Below, in pieces: positions 1 through 9,592 of a stretch of DNA of 64,000 bases. A program made the position numbers and the translations under genes. Within the stretch, counting starts at the first letter, position 1. Every line of letters starts with the position of its first letter. The notes under the pieces were generated by a model, which was not told the origin of the DNA, did no database searches, and was given only the letters and a program-made list of their open reading frames with translations. The DNA comes from Terrabacter sp. MAHUQ-38 (GTDB lineage Bacteria; Actinomycetota; Actinomycetes; Actinomycetales; Dermatophilaceae): assembly GCF_014518425.1 (NCBI RefSeq), contig NZ_JACVCU010000006.1, forward strand, positions 62,001-126,000, in the 5' to 3' direction.

Positions 1-55
1 TCTCTCGTAACTCTCGTTAAGTCTTTGGTCTGAGTGGGATTCGAAGACGCCGGTG

Positions 56-89
56 GCGTATGCCGCTGAGCTGGCCCAGCGGCATACGC
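56..89. repeat. Perfect 13-bp hairpin in the rpoB-rpoC intergenic region
   Basis: Arms GCGTATGCCGCTG (56-68) and CAGCGGCATACGC (77-89) pair perfectly around an 8-base loop. The hairpin lies just downstream of the rpoB stop on the minus strand, where the operon would run into rpoC beyond the window edge. There is no T-run after it, so it is more likely an intercistronic RNA structure or a DNA site than a terminator. Both arms contain the window-wide word CGTATGCC/GGCATACG. Positions 1-55 hold no gene I can see. Confidence 0.8.
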
Positions 90-113
90 ACCGCCTGTCG
101 TGTGGTGGCCTTC

Positions 114-3100
114 TCAGACCTCTTCGACGCTGGACGGCTCACGCCGGCTCAGGTCGATGCCGAGCTCCTCCGCAGCGCGGAAGACCTCCTCGTCGGACTC
201 CTTCATCTCGATCGTCGTGCCGTCGGAGCTCAGGACCTCGACGTTGAGACACAGGGACTGCATCTCCTTGAGGAGGACCTTGAACGACTCCGGGATGCCC
301 GAGTCGGGGATGTTCTCGCCCTTGACGATCGCCTCGTACACCTTGACGCGTCCGGGGACGTCGTCCGACTTGATCGTCAGCAGCTCCTGGAGCGTGTAGG
401 CGGCGCCGTACGCCTCGAGCGCCCAGACCTCCATCTCACCGAAGCGCTGGCCACCGAACTGGGCCTTACCGCCGAGCGGCTGCTGGGTGATCATGGAGTA
501 GGGACCCGTCGAGCGAGCGTGGATCTTGTCGTCGACGAGGTGGTGCAGCTTGAGGATGTACATGTAGCCGACCGCGACGGGCTCCGGGAACGGCTCGCCG
601 GAGCGGCCGTCGAAGAGGCGCGTCTTGCCCGAGGCGTCGATGAGGCGCACGTCGTCGCGCGTCTTCAGCGTCGAGTCGAGCAGACCGGTCACGACGTCCT
701 CGGACGCACCGTCGAAGACGGGCGTCGCCACGCGCGAGCCGGGCGGGGCCTCGTGCGCGTCGGGTGCGATCTCGGCGGCCCACTCGGGGTTGCCCTCGAT
801 CTTCCAGCCGCGCGAGGCGGCCCAGCCGAGGTGCAGCTCGAGGATCTGGCCGAGGTTCATACGACGCGGCACACCGTGCGGGTTGAGCACGACGTCGACG
901 GGCGTGCCGTCCTCGAGGAACGGCATGTCCTCGACCGGGAGGATCTTCGAGATGACGCCCTTGTTGCCGTGACGGCCGGCGAGCTTGTCACCGTCGGTGA
1001 TCTTGCGCTTGTTGGCGACGTAGACCCGGACGAGCTGGTTGACGCCCGGCGGGAGGTCGTCGCCCATGTCGGCGCGGAACTCCTTGACTCCGATGACCGT
1101 GCCGGTCTCGCCGTGGGGCACCTTGAGCGACGTGTCGCGGACCTCGCGCGCCTTCTCACCGAAGATCGCGCGGAGCAGGCGCTCCTCCGGGGTCAGCTCG
1201 GTCTCGCCCTTGGGCGTGACCTTGCCGACGAGCAGGTCGCCGTCGCGGACCTCGGCGCCGACGCGGATGATGCCGCGCTCGTCGAGGTCGGCGAGGACCT
1301 CCTCGGAGACGTTCGGGATGTCCCGGGTGATCTCCTCGGGGCCGAGCTTCGTGTCGCGGGCGTCGACCTCGTGCTCCTCGATGTGGATCGAGGAGAGGAC
1401 GTCGTCCTGGACGAGACGCTGGCTGAGGATGATCGCGTCCTCGTAGTTGTGGCCCTCCCACGACATGAACGCGACGAGCAGGTTGCGCCCGAGCGCCATC
1501 TCGCCGCCGTCGGTCGCGGGACCGTCGGCGATGACGCCGCCGGCCTCGAGACGGTCGCCCTCGTTGACGATGACGACCTGGTTGTAGCTCGTGCCCTGGT
1601 TGGAGCGCGCGAACTTGGCGATGCGGTACGTCTGGTAGGTGCCGTCGTCGTTGGCGACGGTGACCAGGTCGGCCGACACCTCCTGGACGACGCCGGCCTT
1701 CTCGGCGCGGACGACGTCACCGGAGTCGACGGCGGCGCGGTACTCCATGCCGGTGCCGACGAGCGGGGCCTCGCTCTTGACGAGCGGGACCGCCTGACGC
1801 TGCATGTTGGCGCCCATGAGGGCACGGTTGGCGTCGTCGTGCTCGAGGAACGGGATCATCGCCGTCGCGGCCGACACCATCTGGCGCGGCGAGACGTCCA
1901 TGTAGTCGACCTCGTCGCCGGGCACGAGCTCGACCTCGCCACCCTTGGTGCGCACGAGGACGCGCTCGTCGACGAAGTCACCGGCCTTGTCGAGCGGGGC
2001 GTTGGCCTGCGCGACGACGTAGCGGTCCTCCTCGTCGGCCGAGAGGTAGTGGATCTCGTCGGTGACGTGGCCGTTCTCGACCTTGCGGTACGGCGTCTCG
2101 ATGAAGCCGAACGCGTTGATGCGGCCGTAGGACGCGAGCGAGCCGATGAGGCCGATGTTCGGGCCTTCCGGCGTCTCGATCGGGCACATGCGGCCGTAGT
2201 GCGACGGGTGGACGTCACGGACCTCCATCTGCGCGCGGTCGCGGGAGATACCACCCGGGCCGAGCGCGGACAGGCGACGCTTGTGCGTCAGACCCGCGAG
2301 CGGGTTGTTCTGGTCCATGAACTGCGAGAGCTGCGAGGTGCCGAAGAACTCCTTGATCGACGCCACCACGGGGCGGATGTTGATCAGGGTCTGCGGCGTG
2401 ATGGCCTCGACGTCCTGCGTCGTCATGCGCTCGCGGACGACGCGCTCCATGCGGGACAGACCGGTGCGGACCTGGTTCTGGATGAGCTCTCCGACGGAGC
2501 GCAGGCGGCGGTTGCCGAAGTGGTCGATGTCGTCGACCTCGACGCGGACGTCGATCTCCTCGCCGTTCTTGACGCCCTTCATCGAGTCCTGGCCGTCGTG
2601 CAGCGTGACGATGAACTTGATGGTCTTGACGATGTCGTCGATCGACAGCGTCGAGTCGTTGATCGAGGCGTCGAGGCCGAGCTTCTTGTTGACCTTGTAA
2701 CGGCCCACCTTGGCGAGGTCGTAGCGCTTGCCGTTGAAGTAGAGGTTGTCGAGCAGCGTCTGCGCGGCCTCCTTCGTCGGCGGCTCGCCCGGGCGCAGCT
2801 TGCGGTAGATGTCGAGCAGCGCGTCGTCCTGGCCCTGCGTGTGGTCCTTCTCGAGGGTCAGGCGCATCGACTCGAACTCGCCGAACTCCTCGAGGATCTG
2901 GGCCTCGGTCCAGCCGAGGGCCTTGAGGAGCACCGTGACCGACTGCTTGCGCTTGCGGTCGACGCGGACGCCGACCATGTCGCGCTTGTCGATCTCGAAC
3001 TCGAGCCAGGCGCCACGGCTCGGGATGATCTTGGCCGTGTAGATGTCCTTGTCGGACGTCTTGTCGGGGGTGCGCTCGAAGTAGACGCCCGGGCTGCGGA

Positions 3101-3596
3101 CGAGCTGCGAGACGACGACACGCTCGGTGCCGTTGATGATGAAGGTGCCGCGCTCGGTCATGAGCGGGAAGTCGCCCATGAACACGGTCTGGCTCTTGAT
3201 CTCGCCCGTCTGGGCGTTCATGAACTCAGCCGTGACGAAGAGCGGCGCGTCGTAGGTCTGGTCGCGCTCCTTGCACGACTCGATCGACTTTCGGGTCTCC
3301 TCGAAGCGGTGGTCGCGGAACGACAGCGACATCGAGCCGCTGAAGTCCTCGATCGGGGAGATCTCCTCGAAGATCTCCTCGAGCCCGGACCGGTCCGGGA
3401 CGTCGGTGCGTCCCTCGGCCTTGGCCGCGGCGACGCGAGCTTGCCAGCGCTCGTTGCCGAGCAGCCAGTCGAAGCTCTCCGTCTGAAGGGCCAGGAGGTC
3501 AGGGACCTCGAGCGGTTCGCGAATCTTCGCGAAGGACAGACGTCCCGAAGGGGTCTGTGCGGTGGACATGTTCGTCGCAGTACGCGAGGCAGCCAA
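114..3596 (-). CDS. rpoB: DNA-directed RNA polymerase beta subunit
   Basis: RpoB forms the catalytic centre of RNA polymerase with RpoC and is the rifampicin target. The reading frame gives about 1160 residues, the usual actinobacterial length. The rifampicin region (about residues 420-450; coordinates near 2260-2340) reads [15 protein letters not shown] then [13 protein letters not shown]. The Asp, His and Ser equivalent to E. coli 516, 526 and 531 are all the susceptible type. I chose the TTG at 3596: the resulting start MAASRTATN matches the MAASRN start of Streptomyces RpoB as I recall it, and GGAAGG lies upstream. An in-frame ATG at 3569 is the alternative. rpoC should follow to the left, outside the window. 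A promoter of its own lies upstream (3749-3777), and rplJL is about 19 kb away rather than adjacent. Confidence 0.98.
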   Translation of the reverse strand: MAASRTATNMSTAQTPSGRLSFAKIREPLEVPDLLALQTESFDWLLGNERWQARVAAAKAEGRTDVPDRSGLEEIFEEISPIEDFSGSMSLSFRDHRFEETRKSIESCKERDQTYDAPLFVTAEFMNAQTGEIKSQTVFMGDFPLMTERGTFIINGTERVVVSQLVRSPGVYFERTPDKTSDKDIYTAKIIPSRGAWLEFEIDKRDMVGVRVDRKRKQSVTVLLKALGWTEAQILEEFGEFESMRLTLEKDHTQGQDDALLDIYRKLRPGEPPTKEAAQTLLDNLYFNGKRYDLAKVGRYKVNKKLGLDASINDSTLSIDDIVKTIKFIVTLHDGQDSMKGVKNGEEIDVRVEVDDIDHFGNRRLRSVGELIQNQVRTGLSRMERVVRERMTTQDVEAITPQTLINIRPVVASIKEFFGTSQLSQFMDQNNPLAGLTHKRRLSALGPGGISRDRAQMEVRDVHPSHYGRMCPIETPEGPNIGLIGSLASYGRINAFGFIETPYRKVENGHVTDEIHYLSADEEDRYVVAQANAPLDKAGDFVDERVLVRTKGGEVELVPGDEVDYMDVSPRQMVSAATAMIPFLEHDDANRALMGANMQRQAVPLVKSEAPLVGTGMEYRAAVDSGDVVRAEKAGVVQEVSADLVTVANDDGTYQTYRIAKFARSNQGTSYNQVVIVNEGDRLEAGGVIADGPATDGGEMALGRNLLVAFMSWEGHNYEDAIILSQRLVQDDVLSSIHIEEHEVDARDTKLGPEEITRDIPNVSEEVLADLDERGIIRVGAEVRDGDLLVGKVTPKGETELTPEERLLRAIFGEKAREVRDTSLKVPHGETGTVIGVKEFRADMGDDLPPGVNQLVRVYVANKRKITDGDKLAGRHGNKGVISKILPVEDMPFLEDGTPVDVVLNPHGVPRRMNLGQILELHLGWAASRGWKIEGNPEWAAEIAPDAHEAPPGSRVATPVFDGASEDVVTGLLDSTLKTRDDVRLIDASGKTRLFDGRSGEPFPEPVAVGYMYILKLHHLVDDKIHARSTGPYSMITQQPLGGKAQFGGQRFGEMEVWALEAYGAAYTLQELLTIKSDDVPGRVKVYEAIVKGENIPDSGIPESFKVLLKEMQSLCLNVEVLSSDGTTIEMKESDEEVFRAAEELGIDLSRREPSSVEEV

Positions 3597-3748
3597 GGAG
3601 GGTCCTTCCACGGGCCTTTTTCGAATCTTCAGATCCGCGTTGCCGCATGGCTCCGCTCGCGGGTCCCGAGGTCGTGCCGGATGCCGGATGGCATGGTGAG
3701 TGGCCTGACCGAGGTCGCGAGGGGTGGGCATGGGCAGCGCAAAGGCCT

Positions 3749-3777
3749 AGCCTACCGTCAAAGGGCAGGAGTGTCCA
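3749..3777 (-). promoter_or_regulatory. Probable rpoB promoter
   Basis: Read on the minus strand, TGGACA (3777-3772) and TAGGCT (3754-3749) are separated by exactly 17 bases, close to the housekeeping sigma-factor consensus. Transcription would begin near 3742 and give a leader of roughly 145 bases before the rpoB start. This fits rpoB being detached here from rplJL. It is inferred from sequence only. Confidence 0.6.
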
Positions 3778-4150
3778 GCCGGGTCAAGAGACGGAGATCG
3801 TCTGCCGAACGGCCACCGGTCGCTGACGACCTGTGGACCTCGGCGTGACCTGCCACGCCCCCCGGACCGGGAGCTCGCGATGCGAACGCGACGAATATGG
3901 CCCTCCGCGGGCCCGGCGTCAAGACCCCGGCTGTCCGAGGCGCGTCGGGAGGGGCTCCGAGGAGCGCCGCCACGCGGGTCGTGAGAGTGTCCCTCGACCG
4001 CCCGCGACACGCCGGGCGTCACGGCCGAGGACCTCGTTGACCTGCGACGACGCGTCGCGGCAAGGCCCCTCGGGATGTCCGTCCGGGCGCCCCAGCCCTA
4101 GCATGGGGGACCGTCAGAGATCAGCCGACGCGACCGTCCAGAAGGAAGCC
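3778..4150. other. Intergenic region between rpoB and the DUF4282 gene
   Basis: This stretch holds no gene I can support; its open frames lack homology-like composition. It carries the divergent promoters: rpoB's at its left edge and, for the plus-strand gene, a possible -10 hexamer TAGCAT at about 4099-4104. I see no -35 of quality for the latter. Confidence 0.5.
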
Positions 4151-4630
4151 ATGTCCGACCCCAACCCACCCGAGCAGCCCTCCTTCAACCAGCCCGCCGG
4201 CACCCACCCGACGACGCCGATGCCGACCGGCCAGCCCGCCTCCTCCTCGCCTTCGGCCTCGTCCTCGCGCGGGGCCGGCACACCGCCGCCCGCTCCGACC
4301 GGAGGCGCGACCGGGATGTCGAGCATCCCCCACCCCGCCAAGGAGGGCGCCGGGTTCCTCAGCGCGCTCTTCGACTTCAGCTTCACCAACTTCGTCACAC
4401 CGATCCTCGTGCGCTTCGTCTACCTGCTCGCGACGGTCGCACTCGTGGCCAGCTGGCTCATCTTCGTCTTCGTCGGCTTCGCACAGGGCTTCGGCAGCGG
4501 CCTCACGGCGCTCATCCTCGGCCCGATCATCCTCGTCATCTACCTCGCCGTGATTCGCATGACGCTGGAGTTCTACCTGTCGGTGGTCCGCATGAGCGAG
4601 GACATCCACCGGCGACTCCCCCAGGCCTGA
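4151..4630 (+). CDS. DUF4282-type membrane protein
   Basis: The 159-residue product has a Pro/Ser/Thr-rich N-terminal half (about residues 1-60, low complexity, probably disordered) and then two strongly hydrophobic segments (about 85-110 and 117-140). It ends in a short charged tail, YLSVVRMSEDIHRRLPQA. This layout (flexible proline-rich head, two transmembrane helices, conserved RMTLEFY-like segment) is that of DUF4282 proteins, whose function is not known. The ATG is preceded by GAAGGAAG, a good ribosome-binding site. It is a single gene, divergent from rpoB and convergent with aguA, with only 11 bases between the stops. Confidence 0.8.
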   Translation: MSDPNPPEQPSFNQPAGTHPTTPMPTGQPASSSPSASSSRGAGTPPPAPTGGATGMSSIPHPAKEGAGFLSALFDFSFTNFVTPILVRFVYLLATVALVASWLIFVFVGFAQGFGSGLTALILGPIILVIYLAVIRMTLEFYLSVVRMSEDIHRRLPQA

Positions 4631-4641
4631 CCCTCGCCCTG

Positions 4642-5721
4642 TCAGAGGGAGGGCTGCTGCTGGGTGATGCAGTGGATGCCGCCGCCACGGTCGAAGAGCG
4701 GCCGGGCGTCGACGCCGACGACCGTGCGGCCGGGGTAGGCGTCGGCCAGCACCCCGAGCGACGCGTCGTCCTGCTCGTCGCCGAAGGTGCAGGCGATGAC
4801 GGCGTCGTTGACGACGAGGTGGTTGATGTAGGACCAGTCGACGGGGCCCCCCGCGTCGGCGAGCGTGCGAGGAGCCGGCACGCCGACGACCTCGAGGCCC
4901 TGGCCACGCGCATCGCGGGCGTCCTCGAGCAGCTCTCGAAGCTCGCGGGTCACCGCGTGGTCGGGGTGCTTGGGGTCCTGCTGGTCGTGGAGCAGCACGA
5001 CACCCGGGCTCGGCATCGTCGCGACGATGTCGACGTGGCCGCGCGTGCCGAACTCGTCGTAGTCGCGCGTGAGACCGCGCGGCAGCCAGACGAACGCCGT
5101 CGCGCCGATCGTGCGGGCGAGCTCCGCCTCGACGTCGGCGCGGGTCAGGCCCGGGTTGCGGCCGGGGTCGAGCTGGACGGTATCGGTGAGCAGCACCGTG
5201 CCGATCCCGTCGACGTGGATGCCGCCGCCCTCGTTGACCAGCGACGAGCCGATGACCTCCGCGCCGGAGAGCCCGCCGACGAAGGACCCGATGCGCGCGT
5301 CATGTTCCCAGCTCGCCCAGGCCTGCGCGCCCCAGCCGTTGAAGACCCAGTCGACGGCGCCGAGGCGCGAGCCGTCGGCGGAGTGCACGAACGTCGGGCC
5401 GATGTCGCGCATCCACGCGTCGTCGAGGACGGCCGGGACGAGCTCGACATCGGGGTGCAGCAGTGACCTGGCCACGCCGACGTCGTCGGGCACGACGACC
5501 ATCCGCACCGGCTCGAACGGCGCGATCGCGTTGGCGACCGCCGCCCACGTGCCGCGTGCCGTCTCGACCGCGGCCGGGGTGTCGCCCAAGGTGTAGCCCT
5601 GGCTCGGCCACGCCATCCACGTGCAGTCGTGCGGGGCCGTCTCGGACGGCATCCGCCAGAGCGCCTCGCTCCCGGCGGTGTCCGCCGCAGCGCGAGAGGG
5701 CGCCGGGGCGGCCTCCGTCAC
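4642..5721 (-). CDS. aguA: Agmatine deiminase
   Basis: The enzyme hydrolyses agmatine to N-carbamoylputrescine and ammonia (EC 3.5.3.12) in the cytoplasm. The 359-residue length is normal for the family. N-terminal MPSETAPHDCTWMAWP and the C-terminal motif GGGIHCIT, with the nucleophilic Cys at about residue 351, identify the peptidyl-arginine-deiminase fold. Asp/Glu/His-rich stretches such as DDAWMRDIGPTF and NEGGGIHVDG supply the rest of the active site. The GTG start at 5721 overlaps the TGA of aguB (GTGA) and has GAGG upstream, so the two are translationally coupled. Together they convert agmatine to putrescine. No arginine decarboxylase is in the window, so agmatine may come from outside. 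Confidence 0.93.
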   Translation of the reverse strand: MTEAAPAPSRAAADTAGSEALWRMPSETAPHDCTWMAWPSQGYTLGDTPAAVETARGTWAAVANAIAPFEPVRMVVVPDDVGVARSLLHPDVELVPAVLDDAWMRDIGPTFVHSADGSRLGAVDWVFNGWGAQAWASWEHDARIGSFVGGLSGAEVIGSSLVNEGGGIHVDGIGTVLLTDTVQLDPGRNPGLTRADVEAELARTIGATAFVWLPRGLTRDYDEFGTRGHVDIVATMPSPGVVLLHDQQDPKHPDHAVTRELRELLEDARDARGQGLEVVGVPAPRTLADAGGPVDWSYINHLVVNDAVIACTFGDEQDDASLGVLADAYPGRTVVGVDARPLFDRGGGIHCITQQQPSL

Positions 5722-6680
5722 TCGTCGACCTCGCGACGGTGCTCGTCGCGCACGGGGGCCGTCAGGGCGGCATACGAGTCGGGGCGCCGCGTCGCGAGGA
5801 ACGGGAAGAGCTCGAGCCAGTCGCGGCGCTGAGCCACGTCGAGGTCGGCGACGAGGGCCACGGCCTCGTCGCGCGGCGCCTGCACGAGGATCCGGCCGTA
5901 GGGGTCGGAGATGAACGAGCTGCCGTAGAAGGTGATCAGGCCCTCGGTGCCGAACCGGTTGGGCACGACCATGAAGAGGCCGTTGGCGATGCCGTTGCCG
6001 ACGATGACCTGCTGCCACAACGGCTGGGTGTCGAAGTGGGGGTGGTCGGGCTCGGAGCCGATGGCCGTGGGGTAGCAGAGCACCTCCGCGCCCCCGAGCG
6101 AGTACAGGCGCGCCACCTCGGGGAACCACTCGTCCCAGCACGTCGGGAGGCCGAGCCGCAGCGACGGGTCATCCAGTGTCACAACGGGATAGGCGTCCTC
6201 TGGCGGACCGGGACGGAAGTACCTGTCCTCGTAGTAGCCGGCCGTCACCGGGATGTGCGTCTTGCGGGTGCGCGCGACGACTTCTCCGCTCGGGGCGACG
6301 ACGACCGCGGTGTTGAAGCCGAGGCCGTCGCCGGCGTCGGAGCGCTCGTAGAGGGACGCGTGGACGTGAACGCCGAAGTCGCGCGCGGCCTCGCGGGCGA
6401 AGGCGACCGTCGGACCCGTCTCCAGGTCCTCGGCGGTGGCGGACGGTGTCCCCTCCGGCAGCGCGTCGGCCGGGTAGCGCGACAGCGTCAGCTCCGGCAG
6501 GAAGACGATCCGCGCCCCGGCATCGGCGGCCGTGCGGATGCCGTCACGGAGCGTCTCGACGAGCGCACCGGGGTCATCGACCCACCGGTGCTGGACGAGG
6601 CCCACCCGAACCGGCGGGGCCTGTGGGTCGTCGACACGGGCGAGGGACTCAGGGACGCCGTTGGCCTGGATGAGCTTCAC
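5718..6680 (-). CDS. aguB: N-carbamoylputrescine amidase (carbon-nitrogen hydrolase)
   Basis: It converts N-carbamoylputrescine to putrescine, CO2 and ammonia (EC 3.5.1.53). The nitrilase-superfamily triad is visible: Glu63 in LPELTLSRYP, Lys140 in RKTHIP and Cys181 in GLPTCWDEWFP. The motifs TCWDEWFPE and QPLWQQVIVGNGIANG favour the carbamoylputrescine amidase branch over other C-N hydrolases, and coupling to aguA supports this. The GTG start at 6680 lacks a clear ribosome-binding site, so the true start may lie slightly downstream. At about 300-320 residues it is of normal size. Confidence 0.9.
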   Translation of the reverse strand: MKLIQANGVPESLARVDDPQAPPVRVGLVQHRWVDDPGALVETLRDGIRTAADAGARIVFLPELTLSRYPADALPEGTPSATAEDLETGPTVAFAREAARDFGVHVHASLYERSDAGDGLGFNTAVVVAPSGEVVARTRKTHIPVTAGYYEDRYFRPGPPEDAYPVVTLDDPSLRLGLPTCWDEWFPEVARLYSLGGAEVLCYPTAIGSEPDHPHFDTQPLWQQVIVGNGIANGLFMVVPNRFGTEGLITFYGSSFISDPYGRILVQAPRDEAVALVADLDVAQRRDWLELFPFLATRRPDSYAALTAPVRDEHRREVDE

Positions 6681-6721
6681 AGCGTGCAGTATGCCAACAC
6701 ACGGGGGCTCGCGGGCCTGGC

Positions 6722-6809
6722 GGCCCTGCGCCCCCGTGGACCCCCGAACAGGCCTACGCGCGGCTCACGACCGCGGACGGCCTGCGCCCCCGCGTGGACT
6801 CCCGAAGAG
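6722..6809. repeat. Imperfect direct repeat in the intergenic region before aguB
   Basis: A roughly 30-base unit beginning GGCCCTGCGCCCCCGTGGAC (6722-6751) recurs, with a few changes, at 6779-6809. A shorter shared string GGCTCGCGGGC appears at 6706-6716 and again at 6824-6834. There is no gene in 6681-6841. CACGGGGGC (6700-6708) and GCCCCCGTG (6730-6738) could also form a weak hairpin. No function is evident. Confidence 0.5.
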
Positions 6810-6841
6810 CCAGCCCGAAGCAGGGGCTCGCGGGCGCTGTC

Positions 6842-6873
6842 GGTCCCGGACGTCGTCGCCGACGCCCGGGACC
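6842..6873 (-). terminator. Hairpin ending the mce operon
   Basis: GGTCCCGG (6842-6849) pairs with CCGGGACC (6866-6873), and inside it CGTCG pairs with CGACG around a TCGC loop, with a single A/C mismatch between the two stems. It sits 9 bases past the stop of the last mce-operon gene. No U-tract follows, as is common in high-GC actinobacteria. Confidence 0.65.
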
Positions 6874-6882
6874 TTCCCCCCG

Positions 6883-7626
6883 TCAGAAGGCCGACAGGTC
6901 GCTGACGAGCCAGCGGTCGCCGACCTTGCGCATGGTGGCGATGACCCGGTTCTGGTCGATCGCCGGAGCCTGCTGGGCCTTGGTCGTCGTGGCCTGGTTG
7001 ACGAAGGCCATGACGCGCACGGTCGTGCCCTGGCCACCGTCGCCGGCCGCGTCCATGACACCCACGTCGTAGACCTTCGCCTGGACCGTGGCCTCGTTCT
7101 TGAGGGCCATCGGTCTGATGTCTGTGGCGGCGACCTTCGTGAACTGGTCCCTGAACGGCGAGGTGAGCTGCGGGGTGACCTCGCTGACGTGGCGGTCGAA
7201 GGTGGCACCGCTGTAGCTGAGCAGGCTCTCGAGCGTCGTGCGGGCCGACCCGGCCGCTGCCGTGCGGTCCGTGTCGGACACGCCCGGGCGCAGGGCGTAG
7301 ACGAGCGAGGCGGCCAGCACGGCGAGCGCGAGTGCGGCGCCGATCGCGGAGGACCAGAGCCCTCCAGATCGGCGTCCAGCGTGCTCGGCGTGAGGCCCCG
7401 GTTCCTCGGTCTCGACGGACGTGACGGTGGCGACCGTCCGCGGGGGCTCGAGGTGCTCCGGGGCGATGGGCCGGCCGGCCTCGACGGCATCCGGTGACGC
7501 GGGCGGCGCGACGGCTCTGAGCGTCTGGTGGGTCGTGGGACGGCCTCTACGCCGGGCTCCGGCGACGCGCTTGCGCGGGCTGGCGGCAGCGACGGCGGGG
7601 CGCGGGGAGTCAGCTGACGAAGTCAA
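6883..7626 (-). CDS. Mce-associated membrane protein (second copy)
   Basis: This 247-residue protein has a basic, disordered N-terminus (about 1-85), one transmembrane helix (about 90-113, IGAALALAVLAASLVYAL) and an extracytoplasmic C-terminal domain. That domain ends in the pattern RVIATMRKVGDRWLVSDLSAF, typical of Mam proteins that accompany mce operons and share an NTF2-like fold. Mam proteins are thought to stabilise Mce transport complexes. It starts with TTG at 7626, with GGTGAG just upstream, and overlaps the preceding mam gene by 17 bases. It is the last gene of the mce operon. It resembles the upstream mam gene in layout (TM helix, then a C-terminal VGD.W.VS motif), suggesting an old duplication. 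Confidence 0.85.
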   Translation of the reverse strand: MTSSADSPRPAVAAASPRKRVAGARRRGRPTTHQTLRAVAPPASPDAVEAGRPIAPEHLEPPRTVATVTSVETEEPGPHAEHAGRRSGGLWSSAIGAALALAVLAASLVYALRPGVSDTDRTAAAGSARTTLESLLSYSGATFDRHVSEVTPQLTSPFRDQFTKVAATDIRPMALKNEATVQAKVYDVGVMDAAGDGGQGTTVRVMAFVNQATTTKAQQAPAIDQNRVIATMRKVGDRWLVSDLSAF

Positions 7627-8269
7627 GGTTGCTCACCTTCCACGCGTCGCCGACCTTCACGAGGTCGAGGCGCAGCCGGTAGGTCTTCTTCTCGGCCTTG
7701 GGGGTCGAGGCGTTCGACGTCGGGGCGACCACCCCGACGATCACCTTGGCCGAGTCCTCGTCGCCCGACACGAGCGAGGCCTCGGCGCGCTCGACGGTGG
7801 AGACCGTCTTGTTGGCCGTGACGACCGGCTTGAGCTGCGCCAGGGTGGAGGCGTACTCCTTCTGGAACGAGCCGGTGGACTCGTCGAGGACGCGCTTGGT
7901 GTCGACGTCGAACGTCGCGGCGTTCATCGTCACGAAGTTCACCGCGATCTGGCGGCCGGCGGCCAGCGCCGCGGCACGGCTGTCGGCGTCCCGCTGTTGC
8001 TGATACGTCGCTCGGCCCAAGGTGGCCGTGACCGCGACCGCGGCTAGCAGGAAGAGGGCGGTCAGGATCCACAGAAGACGCGGGCCGGGACGCCACGTGC
8101 GGGCACCCCTGAGGTCCGCACGTGGCGCGCTGGGCGGACCGGATGTCGCGTCGGGGGGCGCTCCGACTGGATGAGCCGCGGCGCGCGCCGCGCGGTCGTC
8201 GTGGGTCTCGCGGGTCTCGGGCGACCGCGGGGGCCGCCCCGTGTCCGAGCGGGTGGTGACCATCGTCAT
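7610..8269 (-). CDS. Mce-associated membrane protein (first copy)
   Basis: The product has about 219 residues: a disordered Pro/Arg-rich head, one transmembrane helix (LLWILTALFLLAAVAVTA) and an extracytoplasmic domain ending RLDLVKVGDAWKVSNLDFVS, the hallmark of Mce-associated proteins. I chose the ATG at 8269 because GAAGGA lies 9-10 bases upstream. A GTG at 8290 in the same frame would place that site inside the gene. It follows mceF by 24 bases and overlaps the second mam gene. The predicted role is as an accessory subunit of the Mce lipid importer at the membrane. Confidence 0.86.
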   Translation of the reverse strand: MTMVTTRSDTGRPPRSPETRETHDDRAARAAAHPVGAPPDATSGPPSAPRADLRGARTWRPGPRLLWILTALFLLAAVAVTATLGRATYQQQRDADSRAAALAAGRQIAVNFVTMNAATFDVDTKRVLDESTGSFQKEYASTLAQLKPVVTANKTVSTVERAEASLVSGDEDSAKVIVGVVAPTSNASTPKAEKKTYRLRLDLVKVGDAWKVSNLDFVS

Positions 8270-8293
8270 CGAGGGGTGTCCTTCCGTCACCGG

Positions 8294-9592
8294 CTAGCGG
8301 AGCGCCTCCTGCATCATCCAGAGCCAGCTCGTGCCGTCGCCGGTCCGTGCGTCGCCACCGGCCGGGGCGACCGGGGACTGTACTGACAACGACGCAGGAC
8401 TGCCGGAGGTCACGGCCCGGTTGCCGAGCGCCACCGGCACGGGCCCGAACGCCATGGGGAAGCTCTGTCCGCCCTGACCGCTCCGGCTGGGCTTGGGGGC
8501 GTTCTGGGCGCCTCGCACGTTGACGCCCGAGCCGGGCGCGGCGGCGCAGTGCGCATCGAGGTTCACGGGCGGCAGGTCCTGGGTGCGGTGGGGGTCGACC
8601 TTCTTGGTGCCCTCGTAGCCGACCTCGCACGCCTTGGGGTCGTCGGCGTTGAGCACGAGCCCGAAGTGCGCAGTGCCGTCTCCGGGGATCACGGTGTAGC
8701 CGCCCGTGACGACGTCGGGGTAGGTGACGAGCAGCTGCTCGATGCCGTCGAGCCGTGCCGTCGTCACGTTGCCGATCGTGATGAAGTTGGCGAGCAGCGC
8801 CGCGAGACTCTGCTTGTTCTCGGAGATGAGGGCGTCGAGCTGCTTGACGGCGACGGAGCCGCGGTCGAGCACGACCCGCAGGTCGGGGTCGGCCTCGCGG
8901 AGCGCGTCGGCGACGTCGGCGAAGCCCGAGACGCTCGTGCGGATGTCGTCGCCGGTGCTCACCTGGGTGTCGAGCACGATCCGACCGTCGTCGATGAGCT
9001 TCGTCGTCTCCGGCAGCGCCTCGGAGGCGGCGATCGTCAACGCGTCGCCGGAGTCGACGAGGCGCTGGAGGTCGGCGCCGCCGCCCCTGAAGGCCGAGGC
9101 CAGCTCGTCGACGGTCGTGACGAGAGCGTCGCGTGGCACCGAGGCGACGGTGTTGTCGACGTGCTGGAGCAGCTGGTCGATGCGGATCGGGAACGCCGTG
9201 CGCGTGCGTGGGATGACGTCGCCGGCAGCGAGGTAGGGCGCGCGGGCGGTGCGCGGCTGCAGGTCGAGGTACTGCTCCCCCACCGCGGAGCGGTTCTCGA
9301 CGACGGCGGTCGTGTCCTTCGGGACCTCGGTGCCGCGGTCGAGACGGGCATCGACGATCACGCCGTCGCCCGAAAGACGCATGCCCTCGACCTTGCCGAC
9401 AGTGACGCCGCGGTAGGTCACCTCGGCGCCGACGAAGATTCCCCCGGACTGGGCGAGGTCGGCCGACACGACGTAGGTGCCGCCCGCGATCTTGTCGGTC
9501 AGACCGACGTAGTTGGCGGAGAGGATCGCGACAAGGGTGACCGACAGCAGGGCGAAGGCGGCGAGCTGGAGCCGCACGGTACGGGTGATCAT
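8294..9592 (-). CDS. mceF: Mce family protein, MceF position
   Basis: This is the sixth and last Mce subunit of the operon (432 residues). An N-terminal membrane anchor (LQLAAFALLSVTLVAILSANY, residues 8-28) leads into the MlaD/Mce domain, with GGTYVVSADLAQSGGIFVGA and VTYRGVTVGKVEGM. A long alpha-helical region and a Pro/Gly/Ser-rich tail with several cysteines (about 340-432) follow. Mce subunits assemble into a hexameric needle or tunnel that carries lipids across the envelope. The ATG overlaps the mceE stop (ATGA), so it is translationally coupled. Confidence 0.9.
   Translation of the reverse strand: MITRTVRLQLAAFALLSVTLVAILSANYVGLTDKIAGGTYVVSADLAQSGGIFVGAEVTYRGVTVGKVEGMRLSGDGVIVDARLDRGTEVPKDTTAVVENRSAVGEQYLDLQPRTARAPYLAAGDVIPRTRTAFPIRIDQLLQHVDNTVASVPRDALVTTVDELASAFRGGGADLQRLVDSGDALTIAASEALPETTKLIDDGRIVLDTQVSTGDDIRTSVSGFADVADALREADPDLRVVLDRGSVAVKQLDALISENKQSLAALLANFITIGNVTTARLDGIEQLLVTYPDVVTGGYTVIPGDGTAHFGLVLNADDPKACEVGYEGTKKVDPHRTQDLPPVNLDAHCAAAPGSGVNVRGAQNAPKPSRSGQGGQSFPMAFGPVPVALGNRAVTSGSPASLSVQSPVAPAGGDARTGDGTSWLWMMQEALR

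Noticed and set aside
60-3848. Long open frame on the plus strand opposite rpoB (over 1200 codons)
   Set aside because: It is the antisense shadow of rpoB. High GC at third positions removes stops on the opposite strand. Its translation is Leu/Asp/Arg/Val-rich low complexity with no domain.
4632-4650. Short CCCTC/GAGGG hairpin between the DUF4282 and aguA stops
   Set aside because: Only five pairs and it overlaps the end of aguA; too weak to call a terminator.
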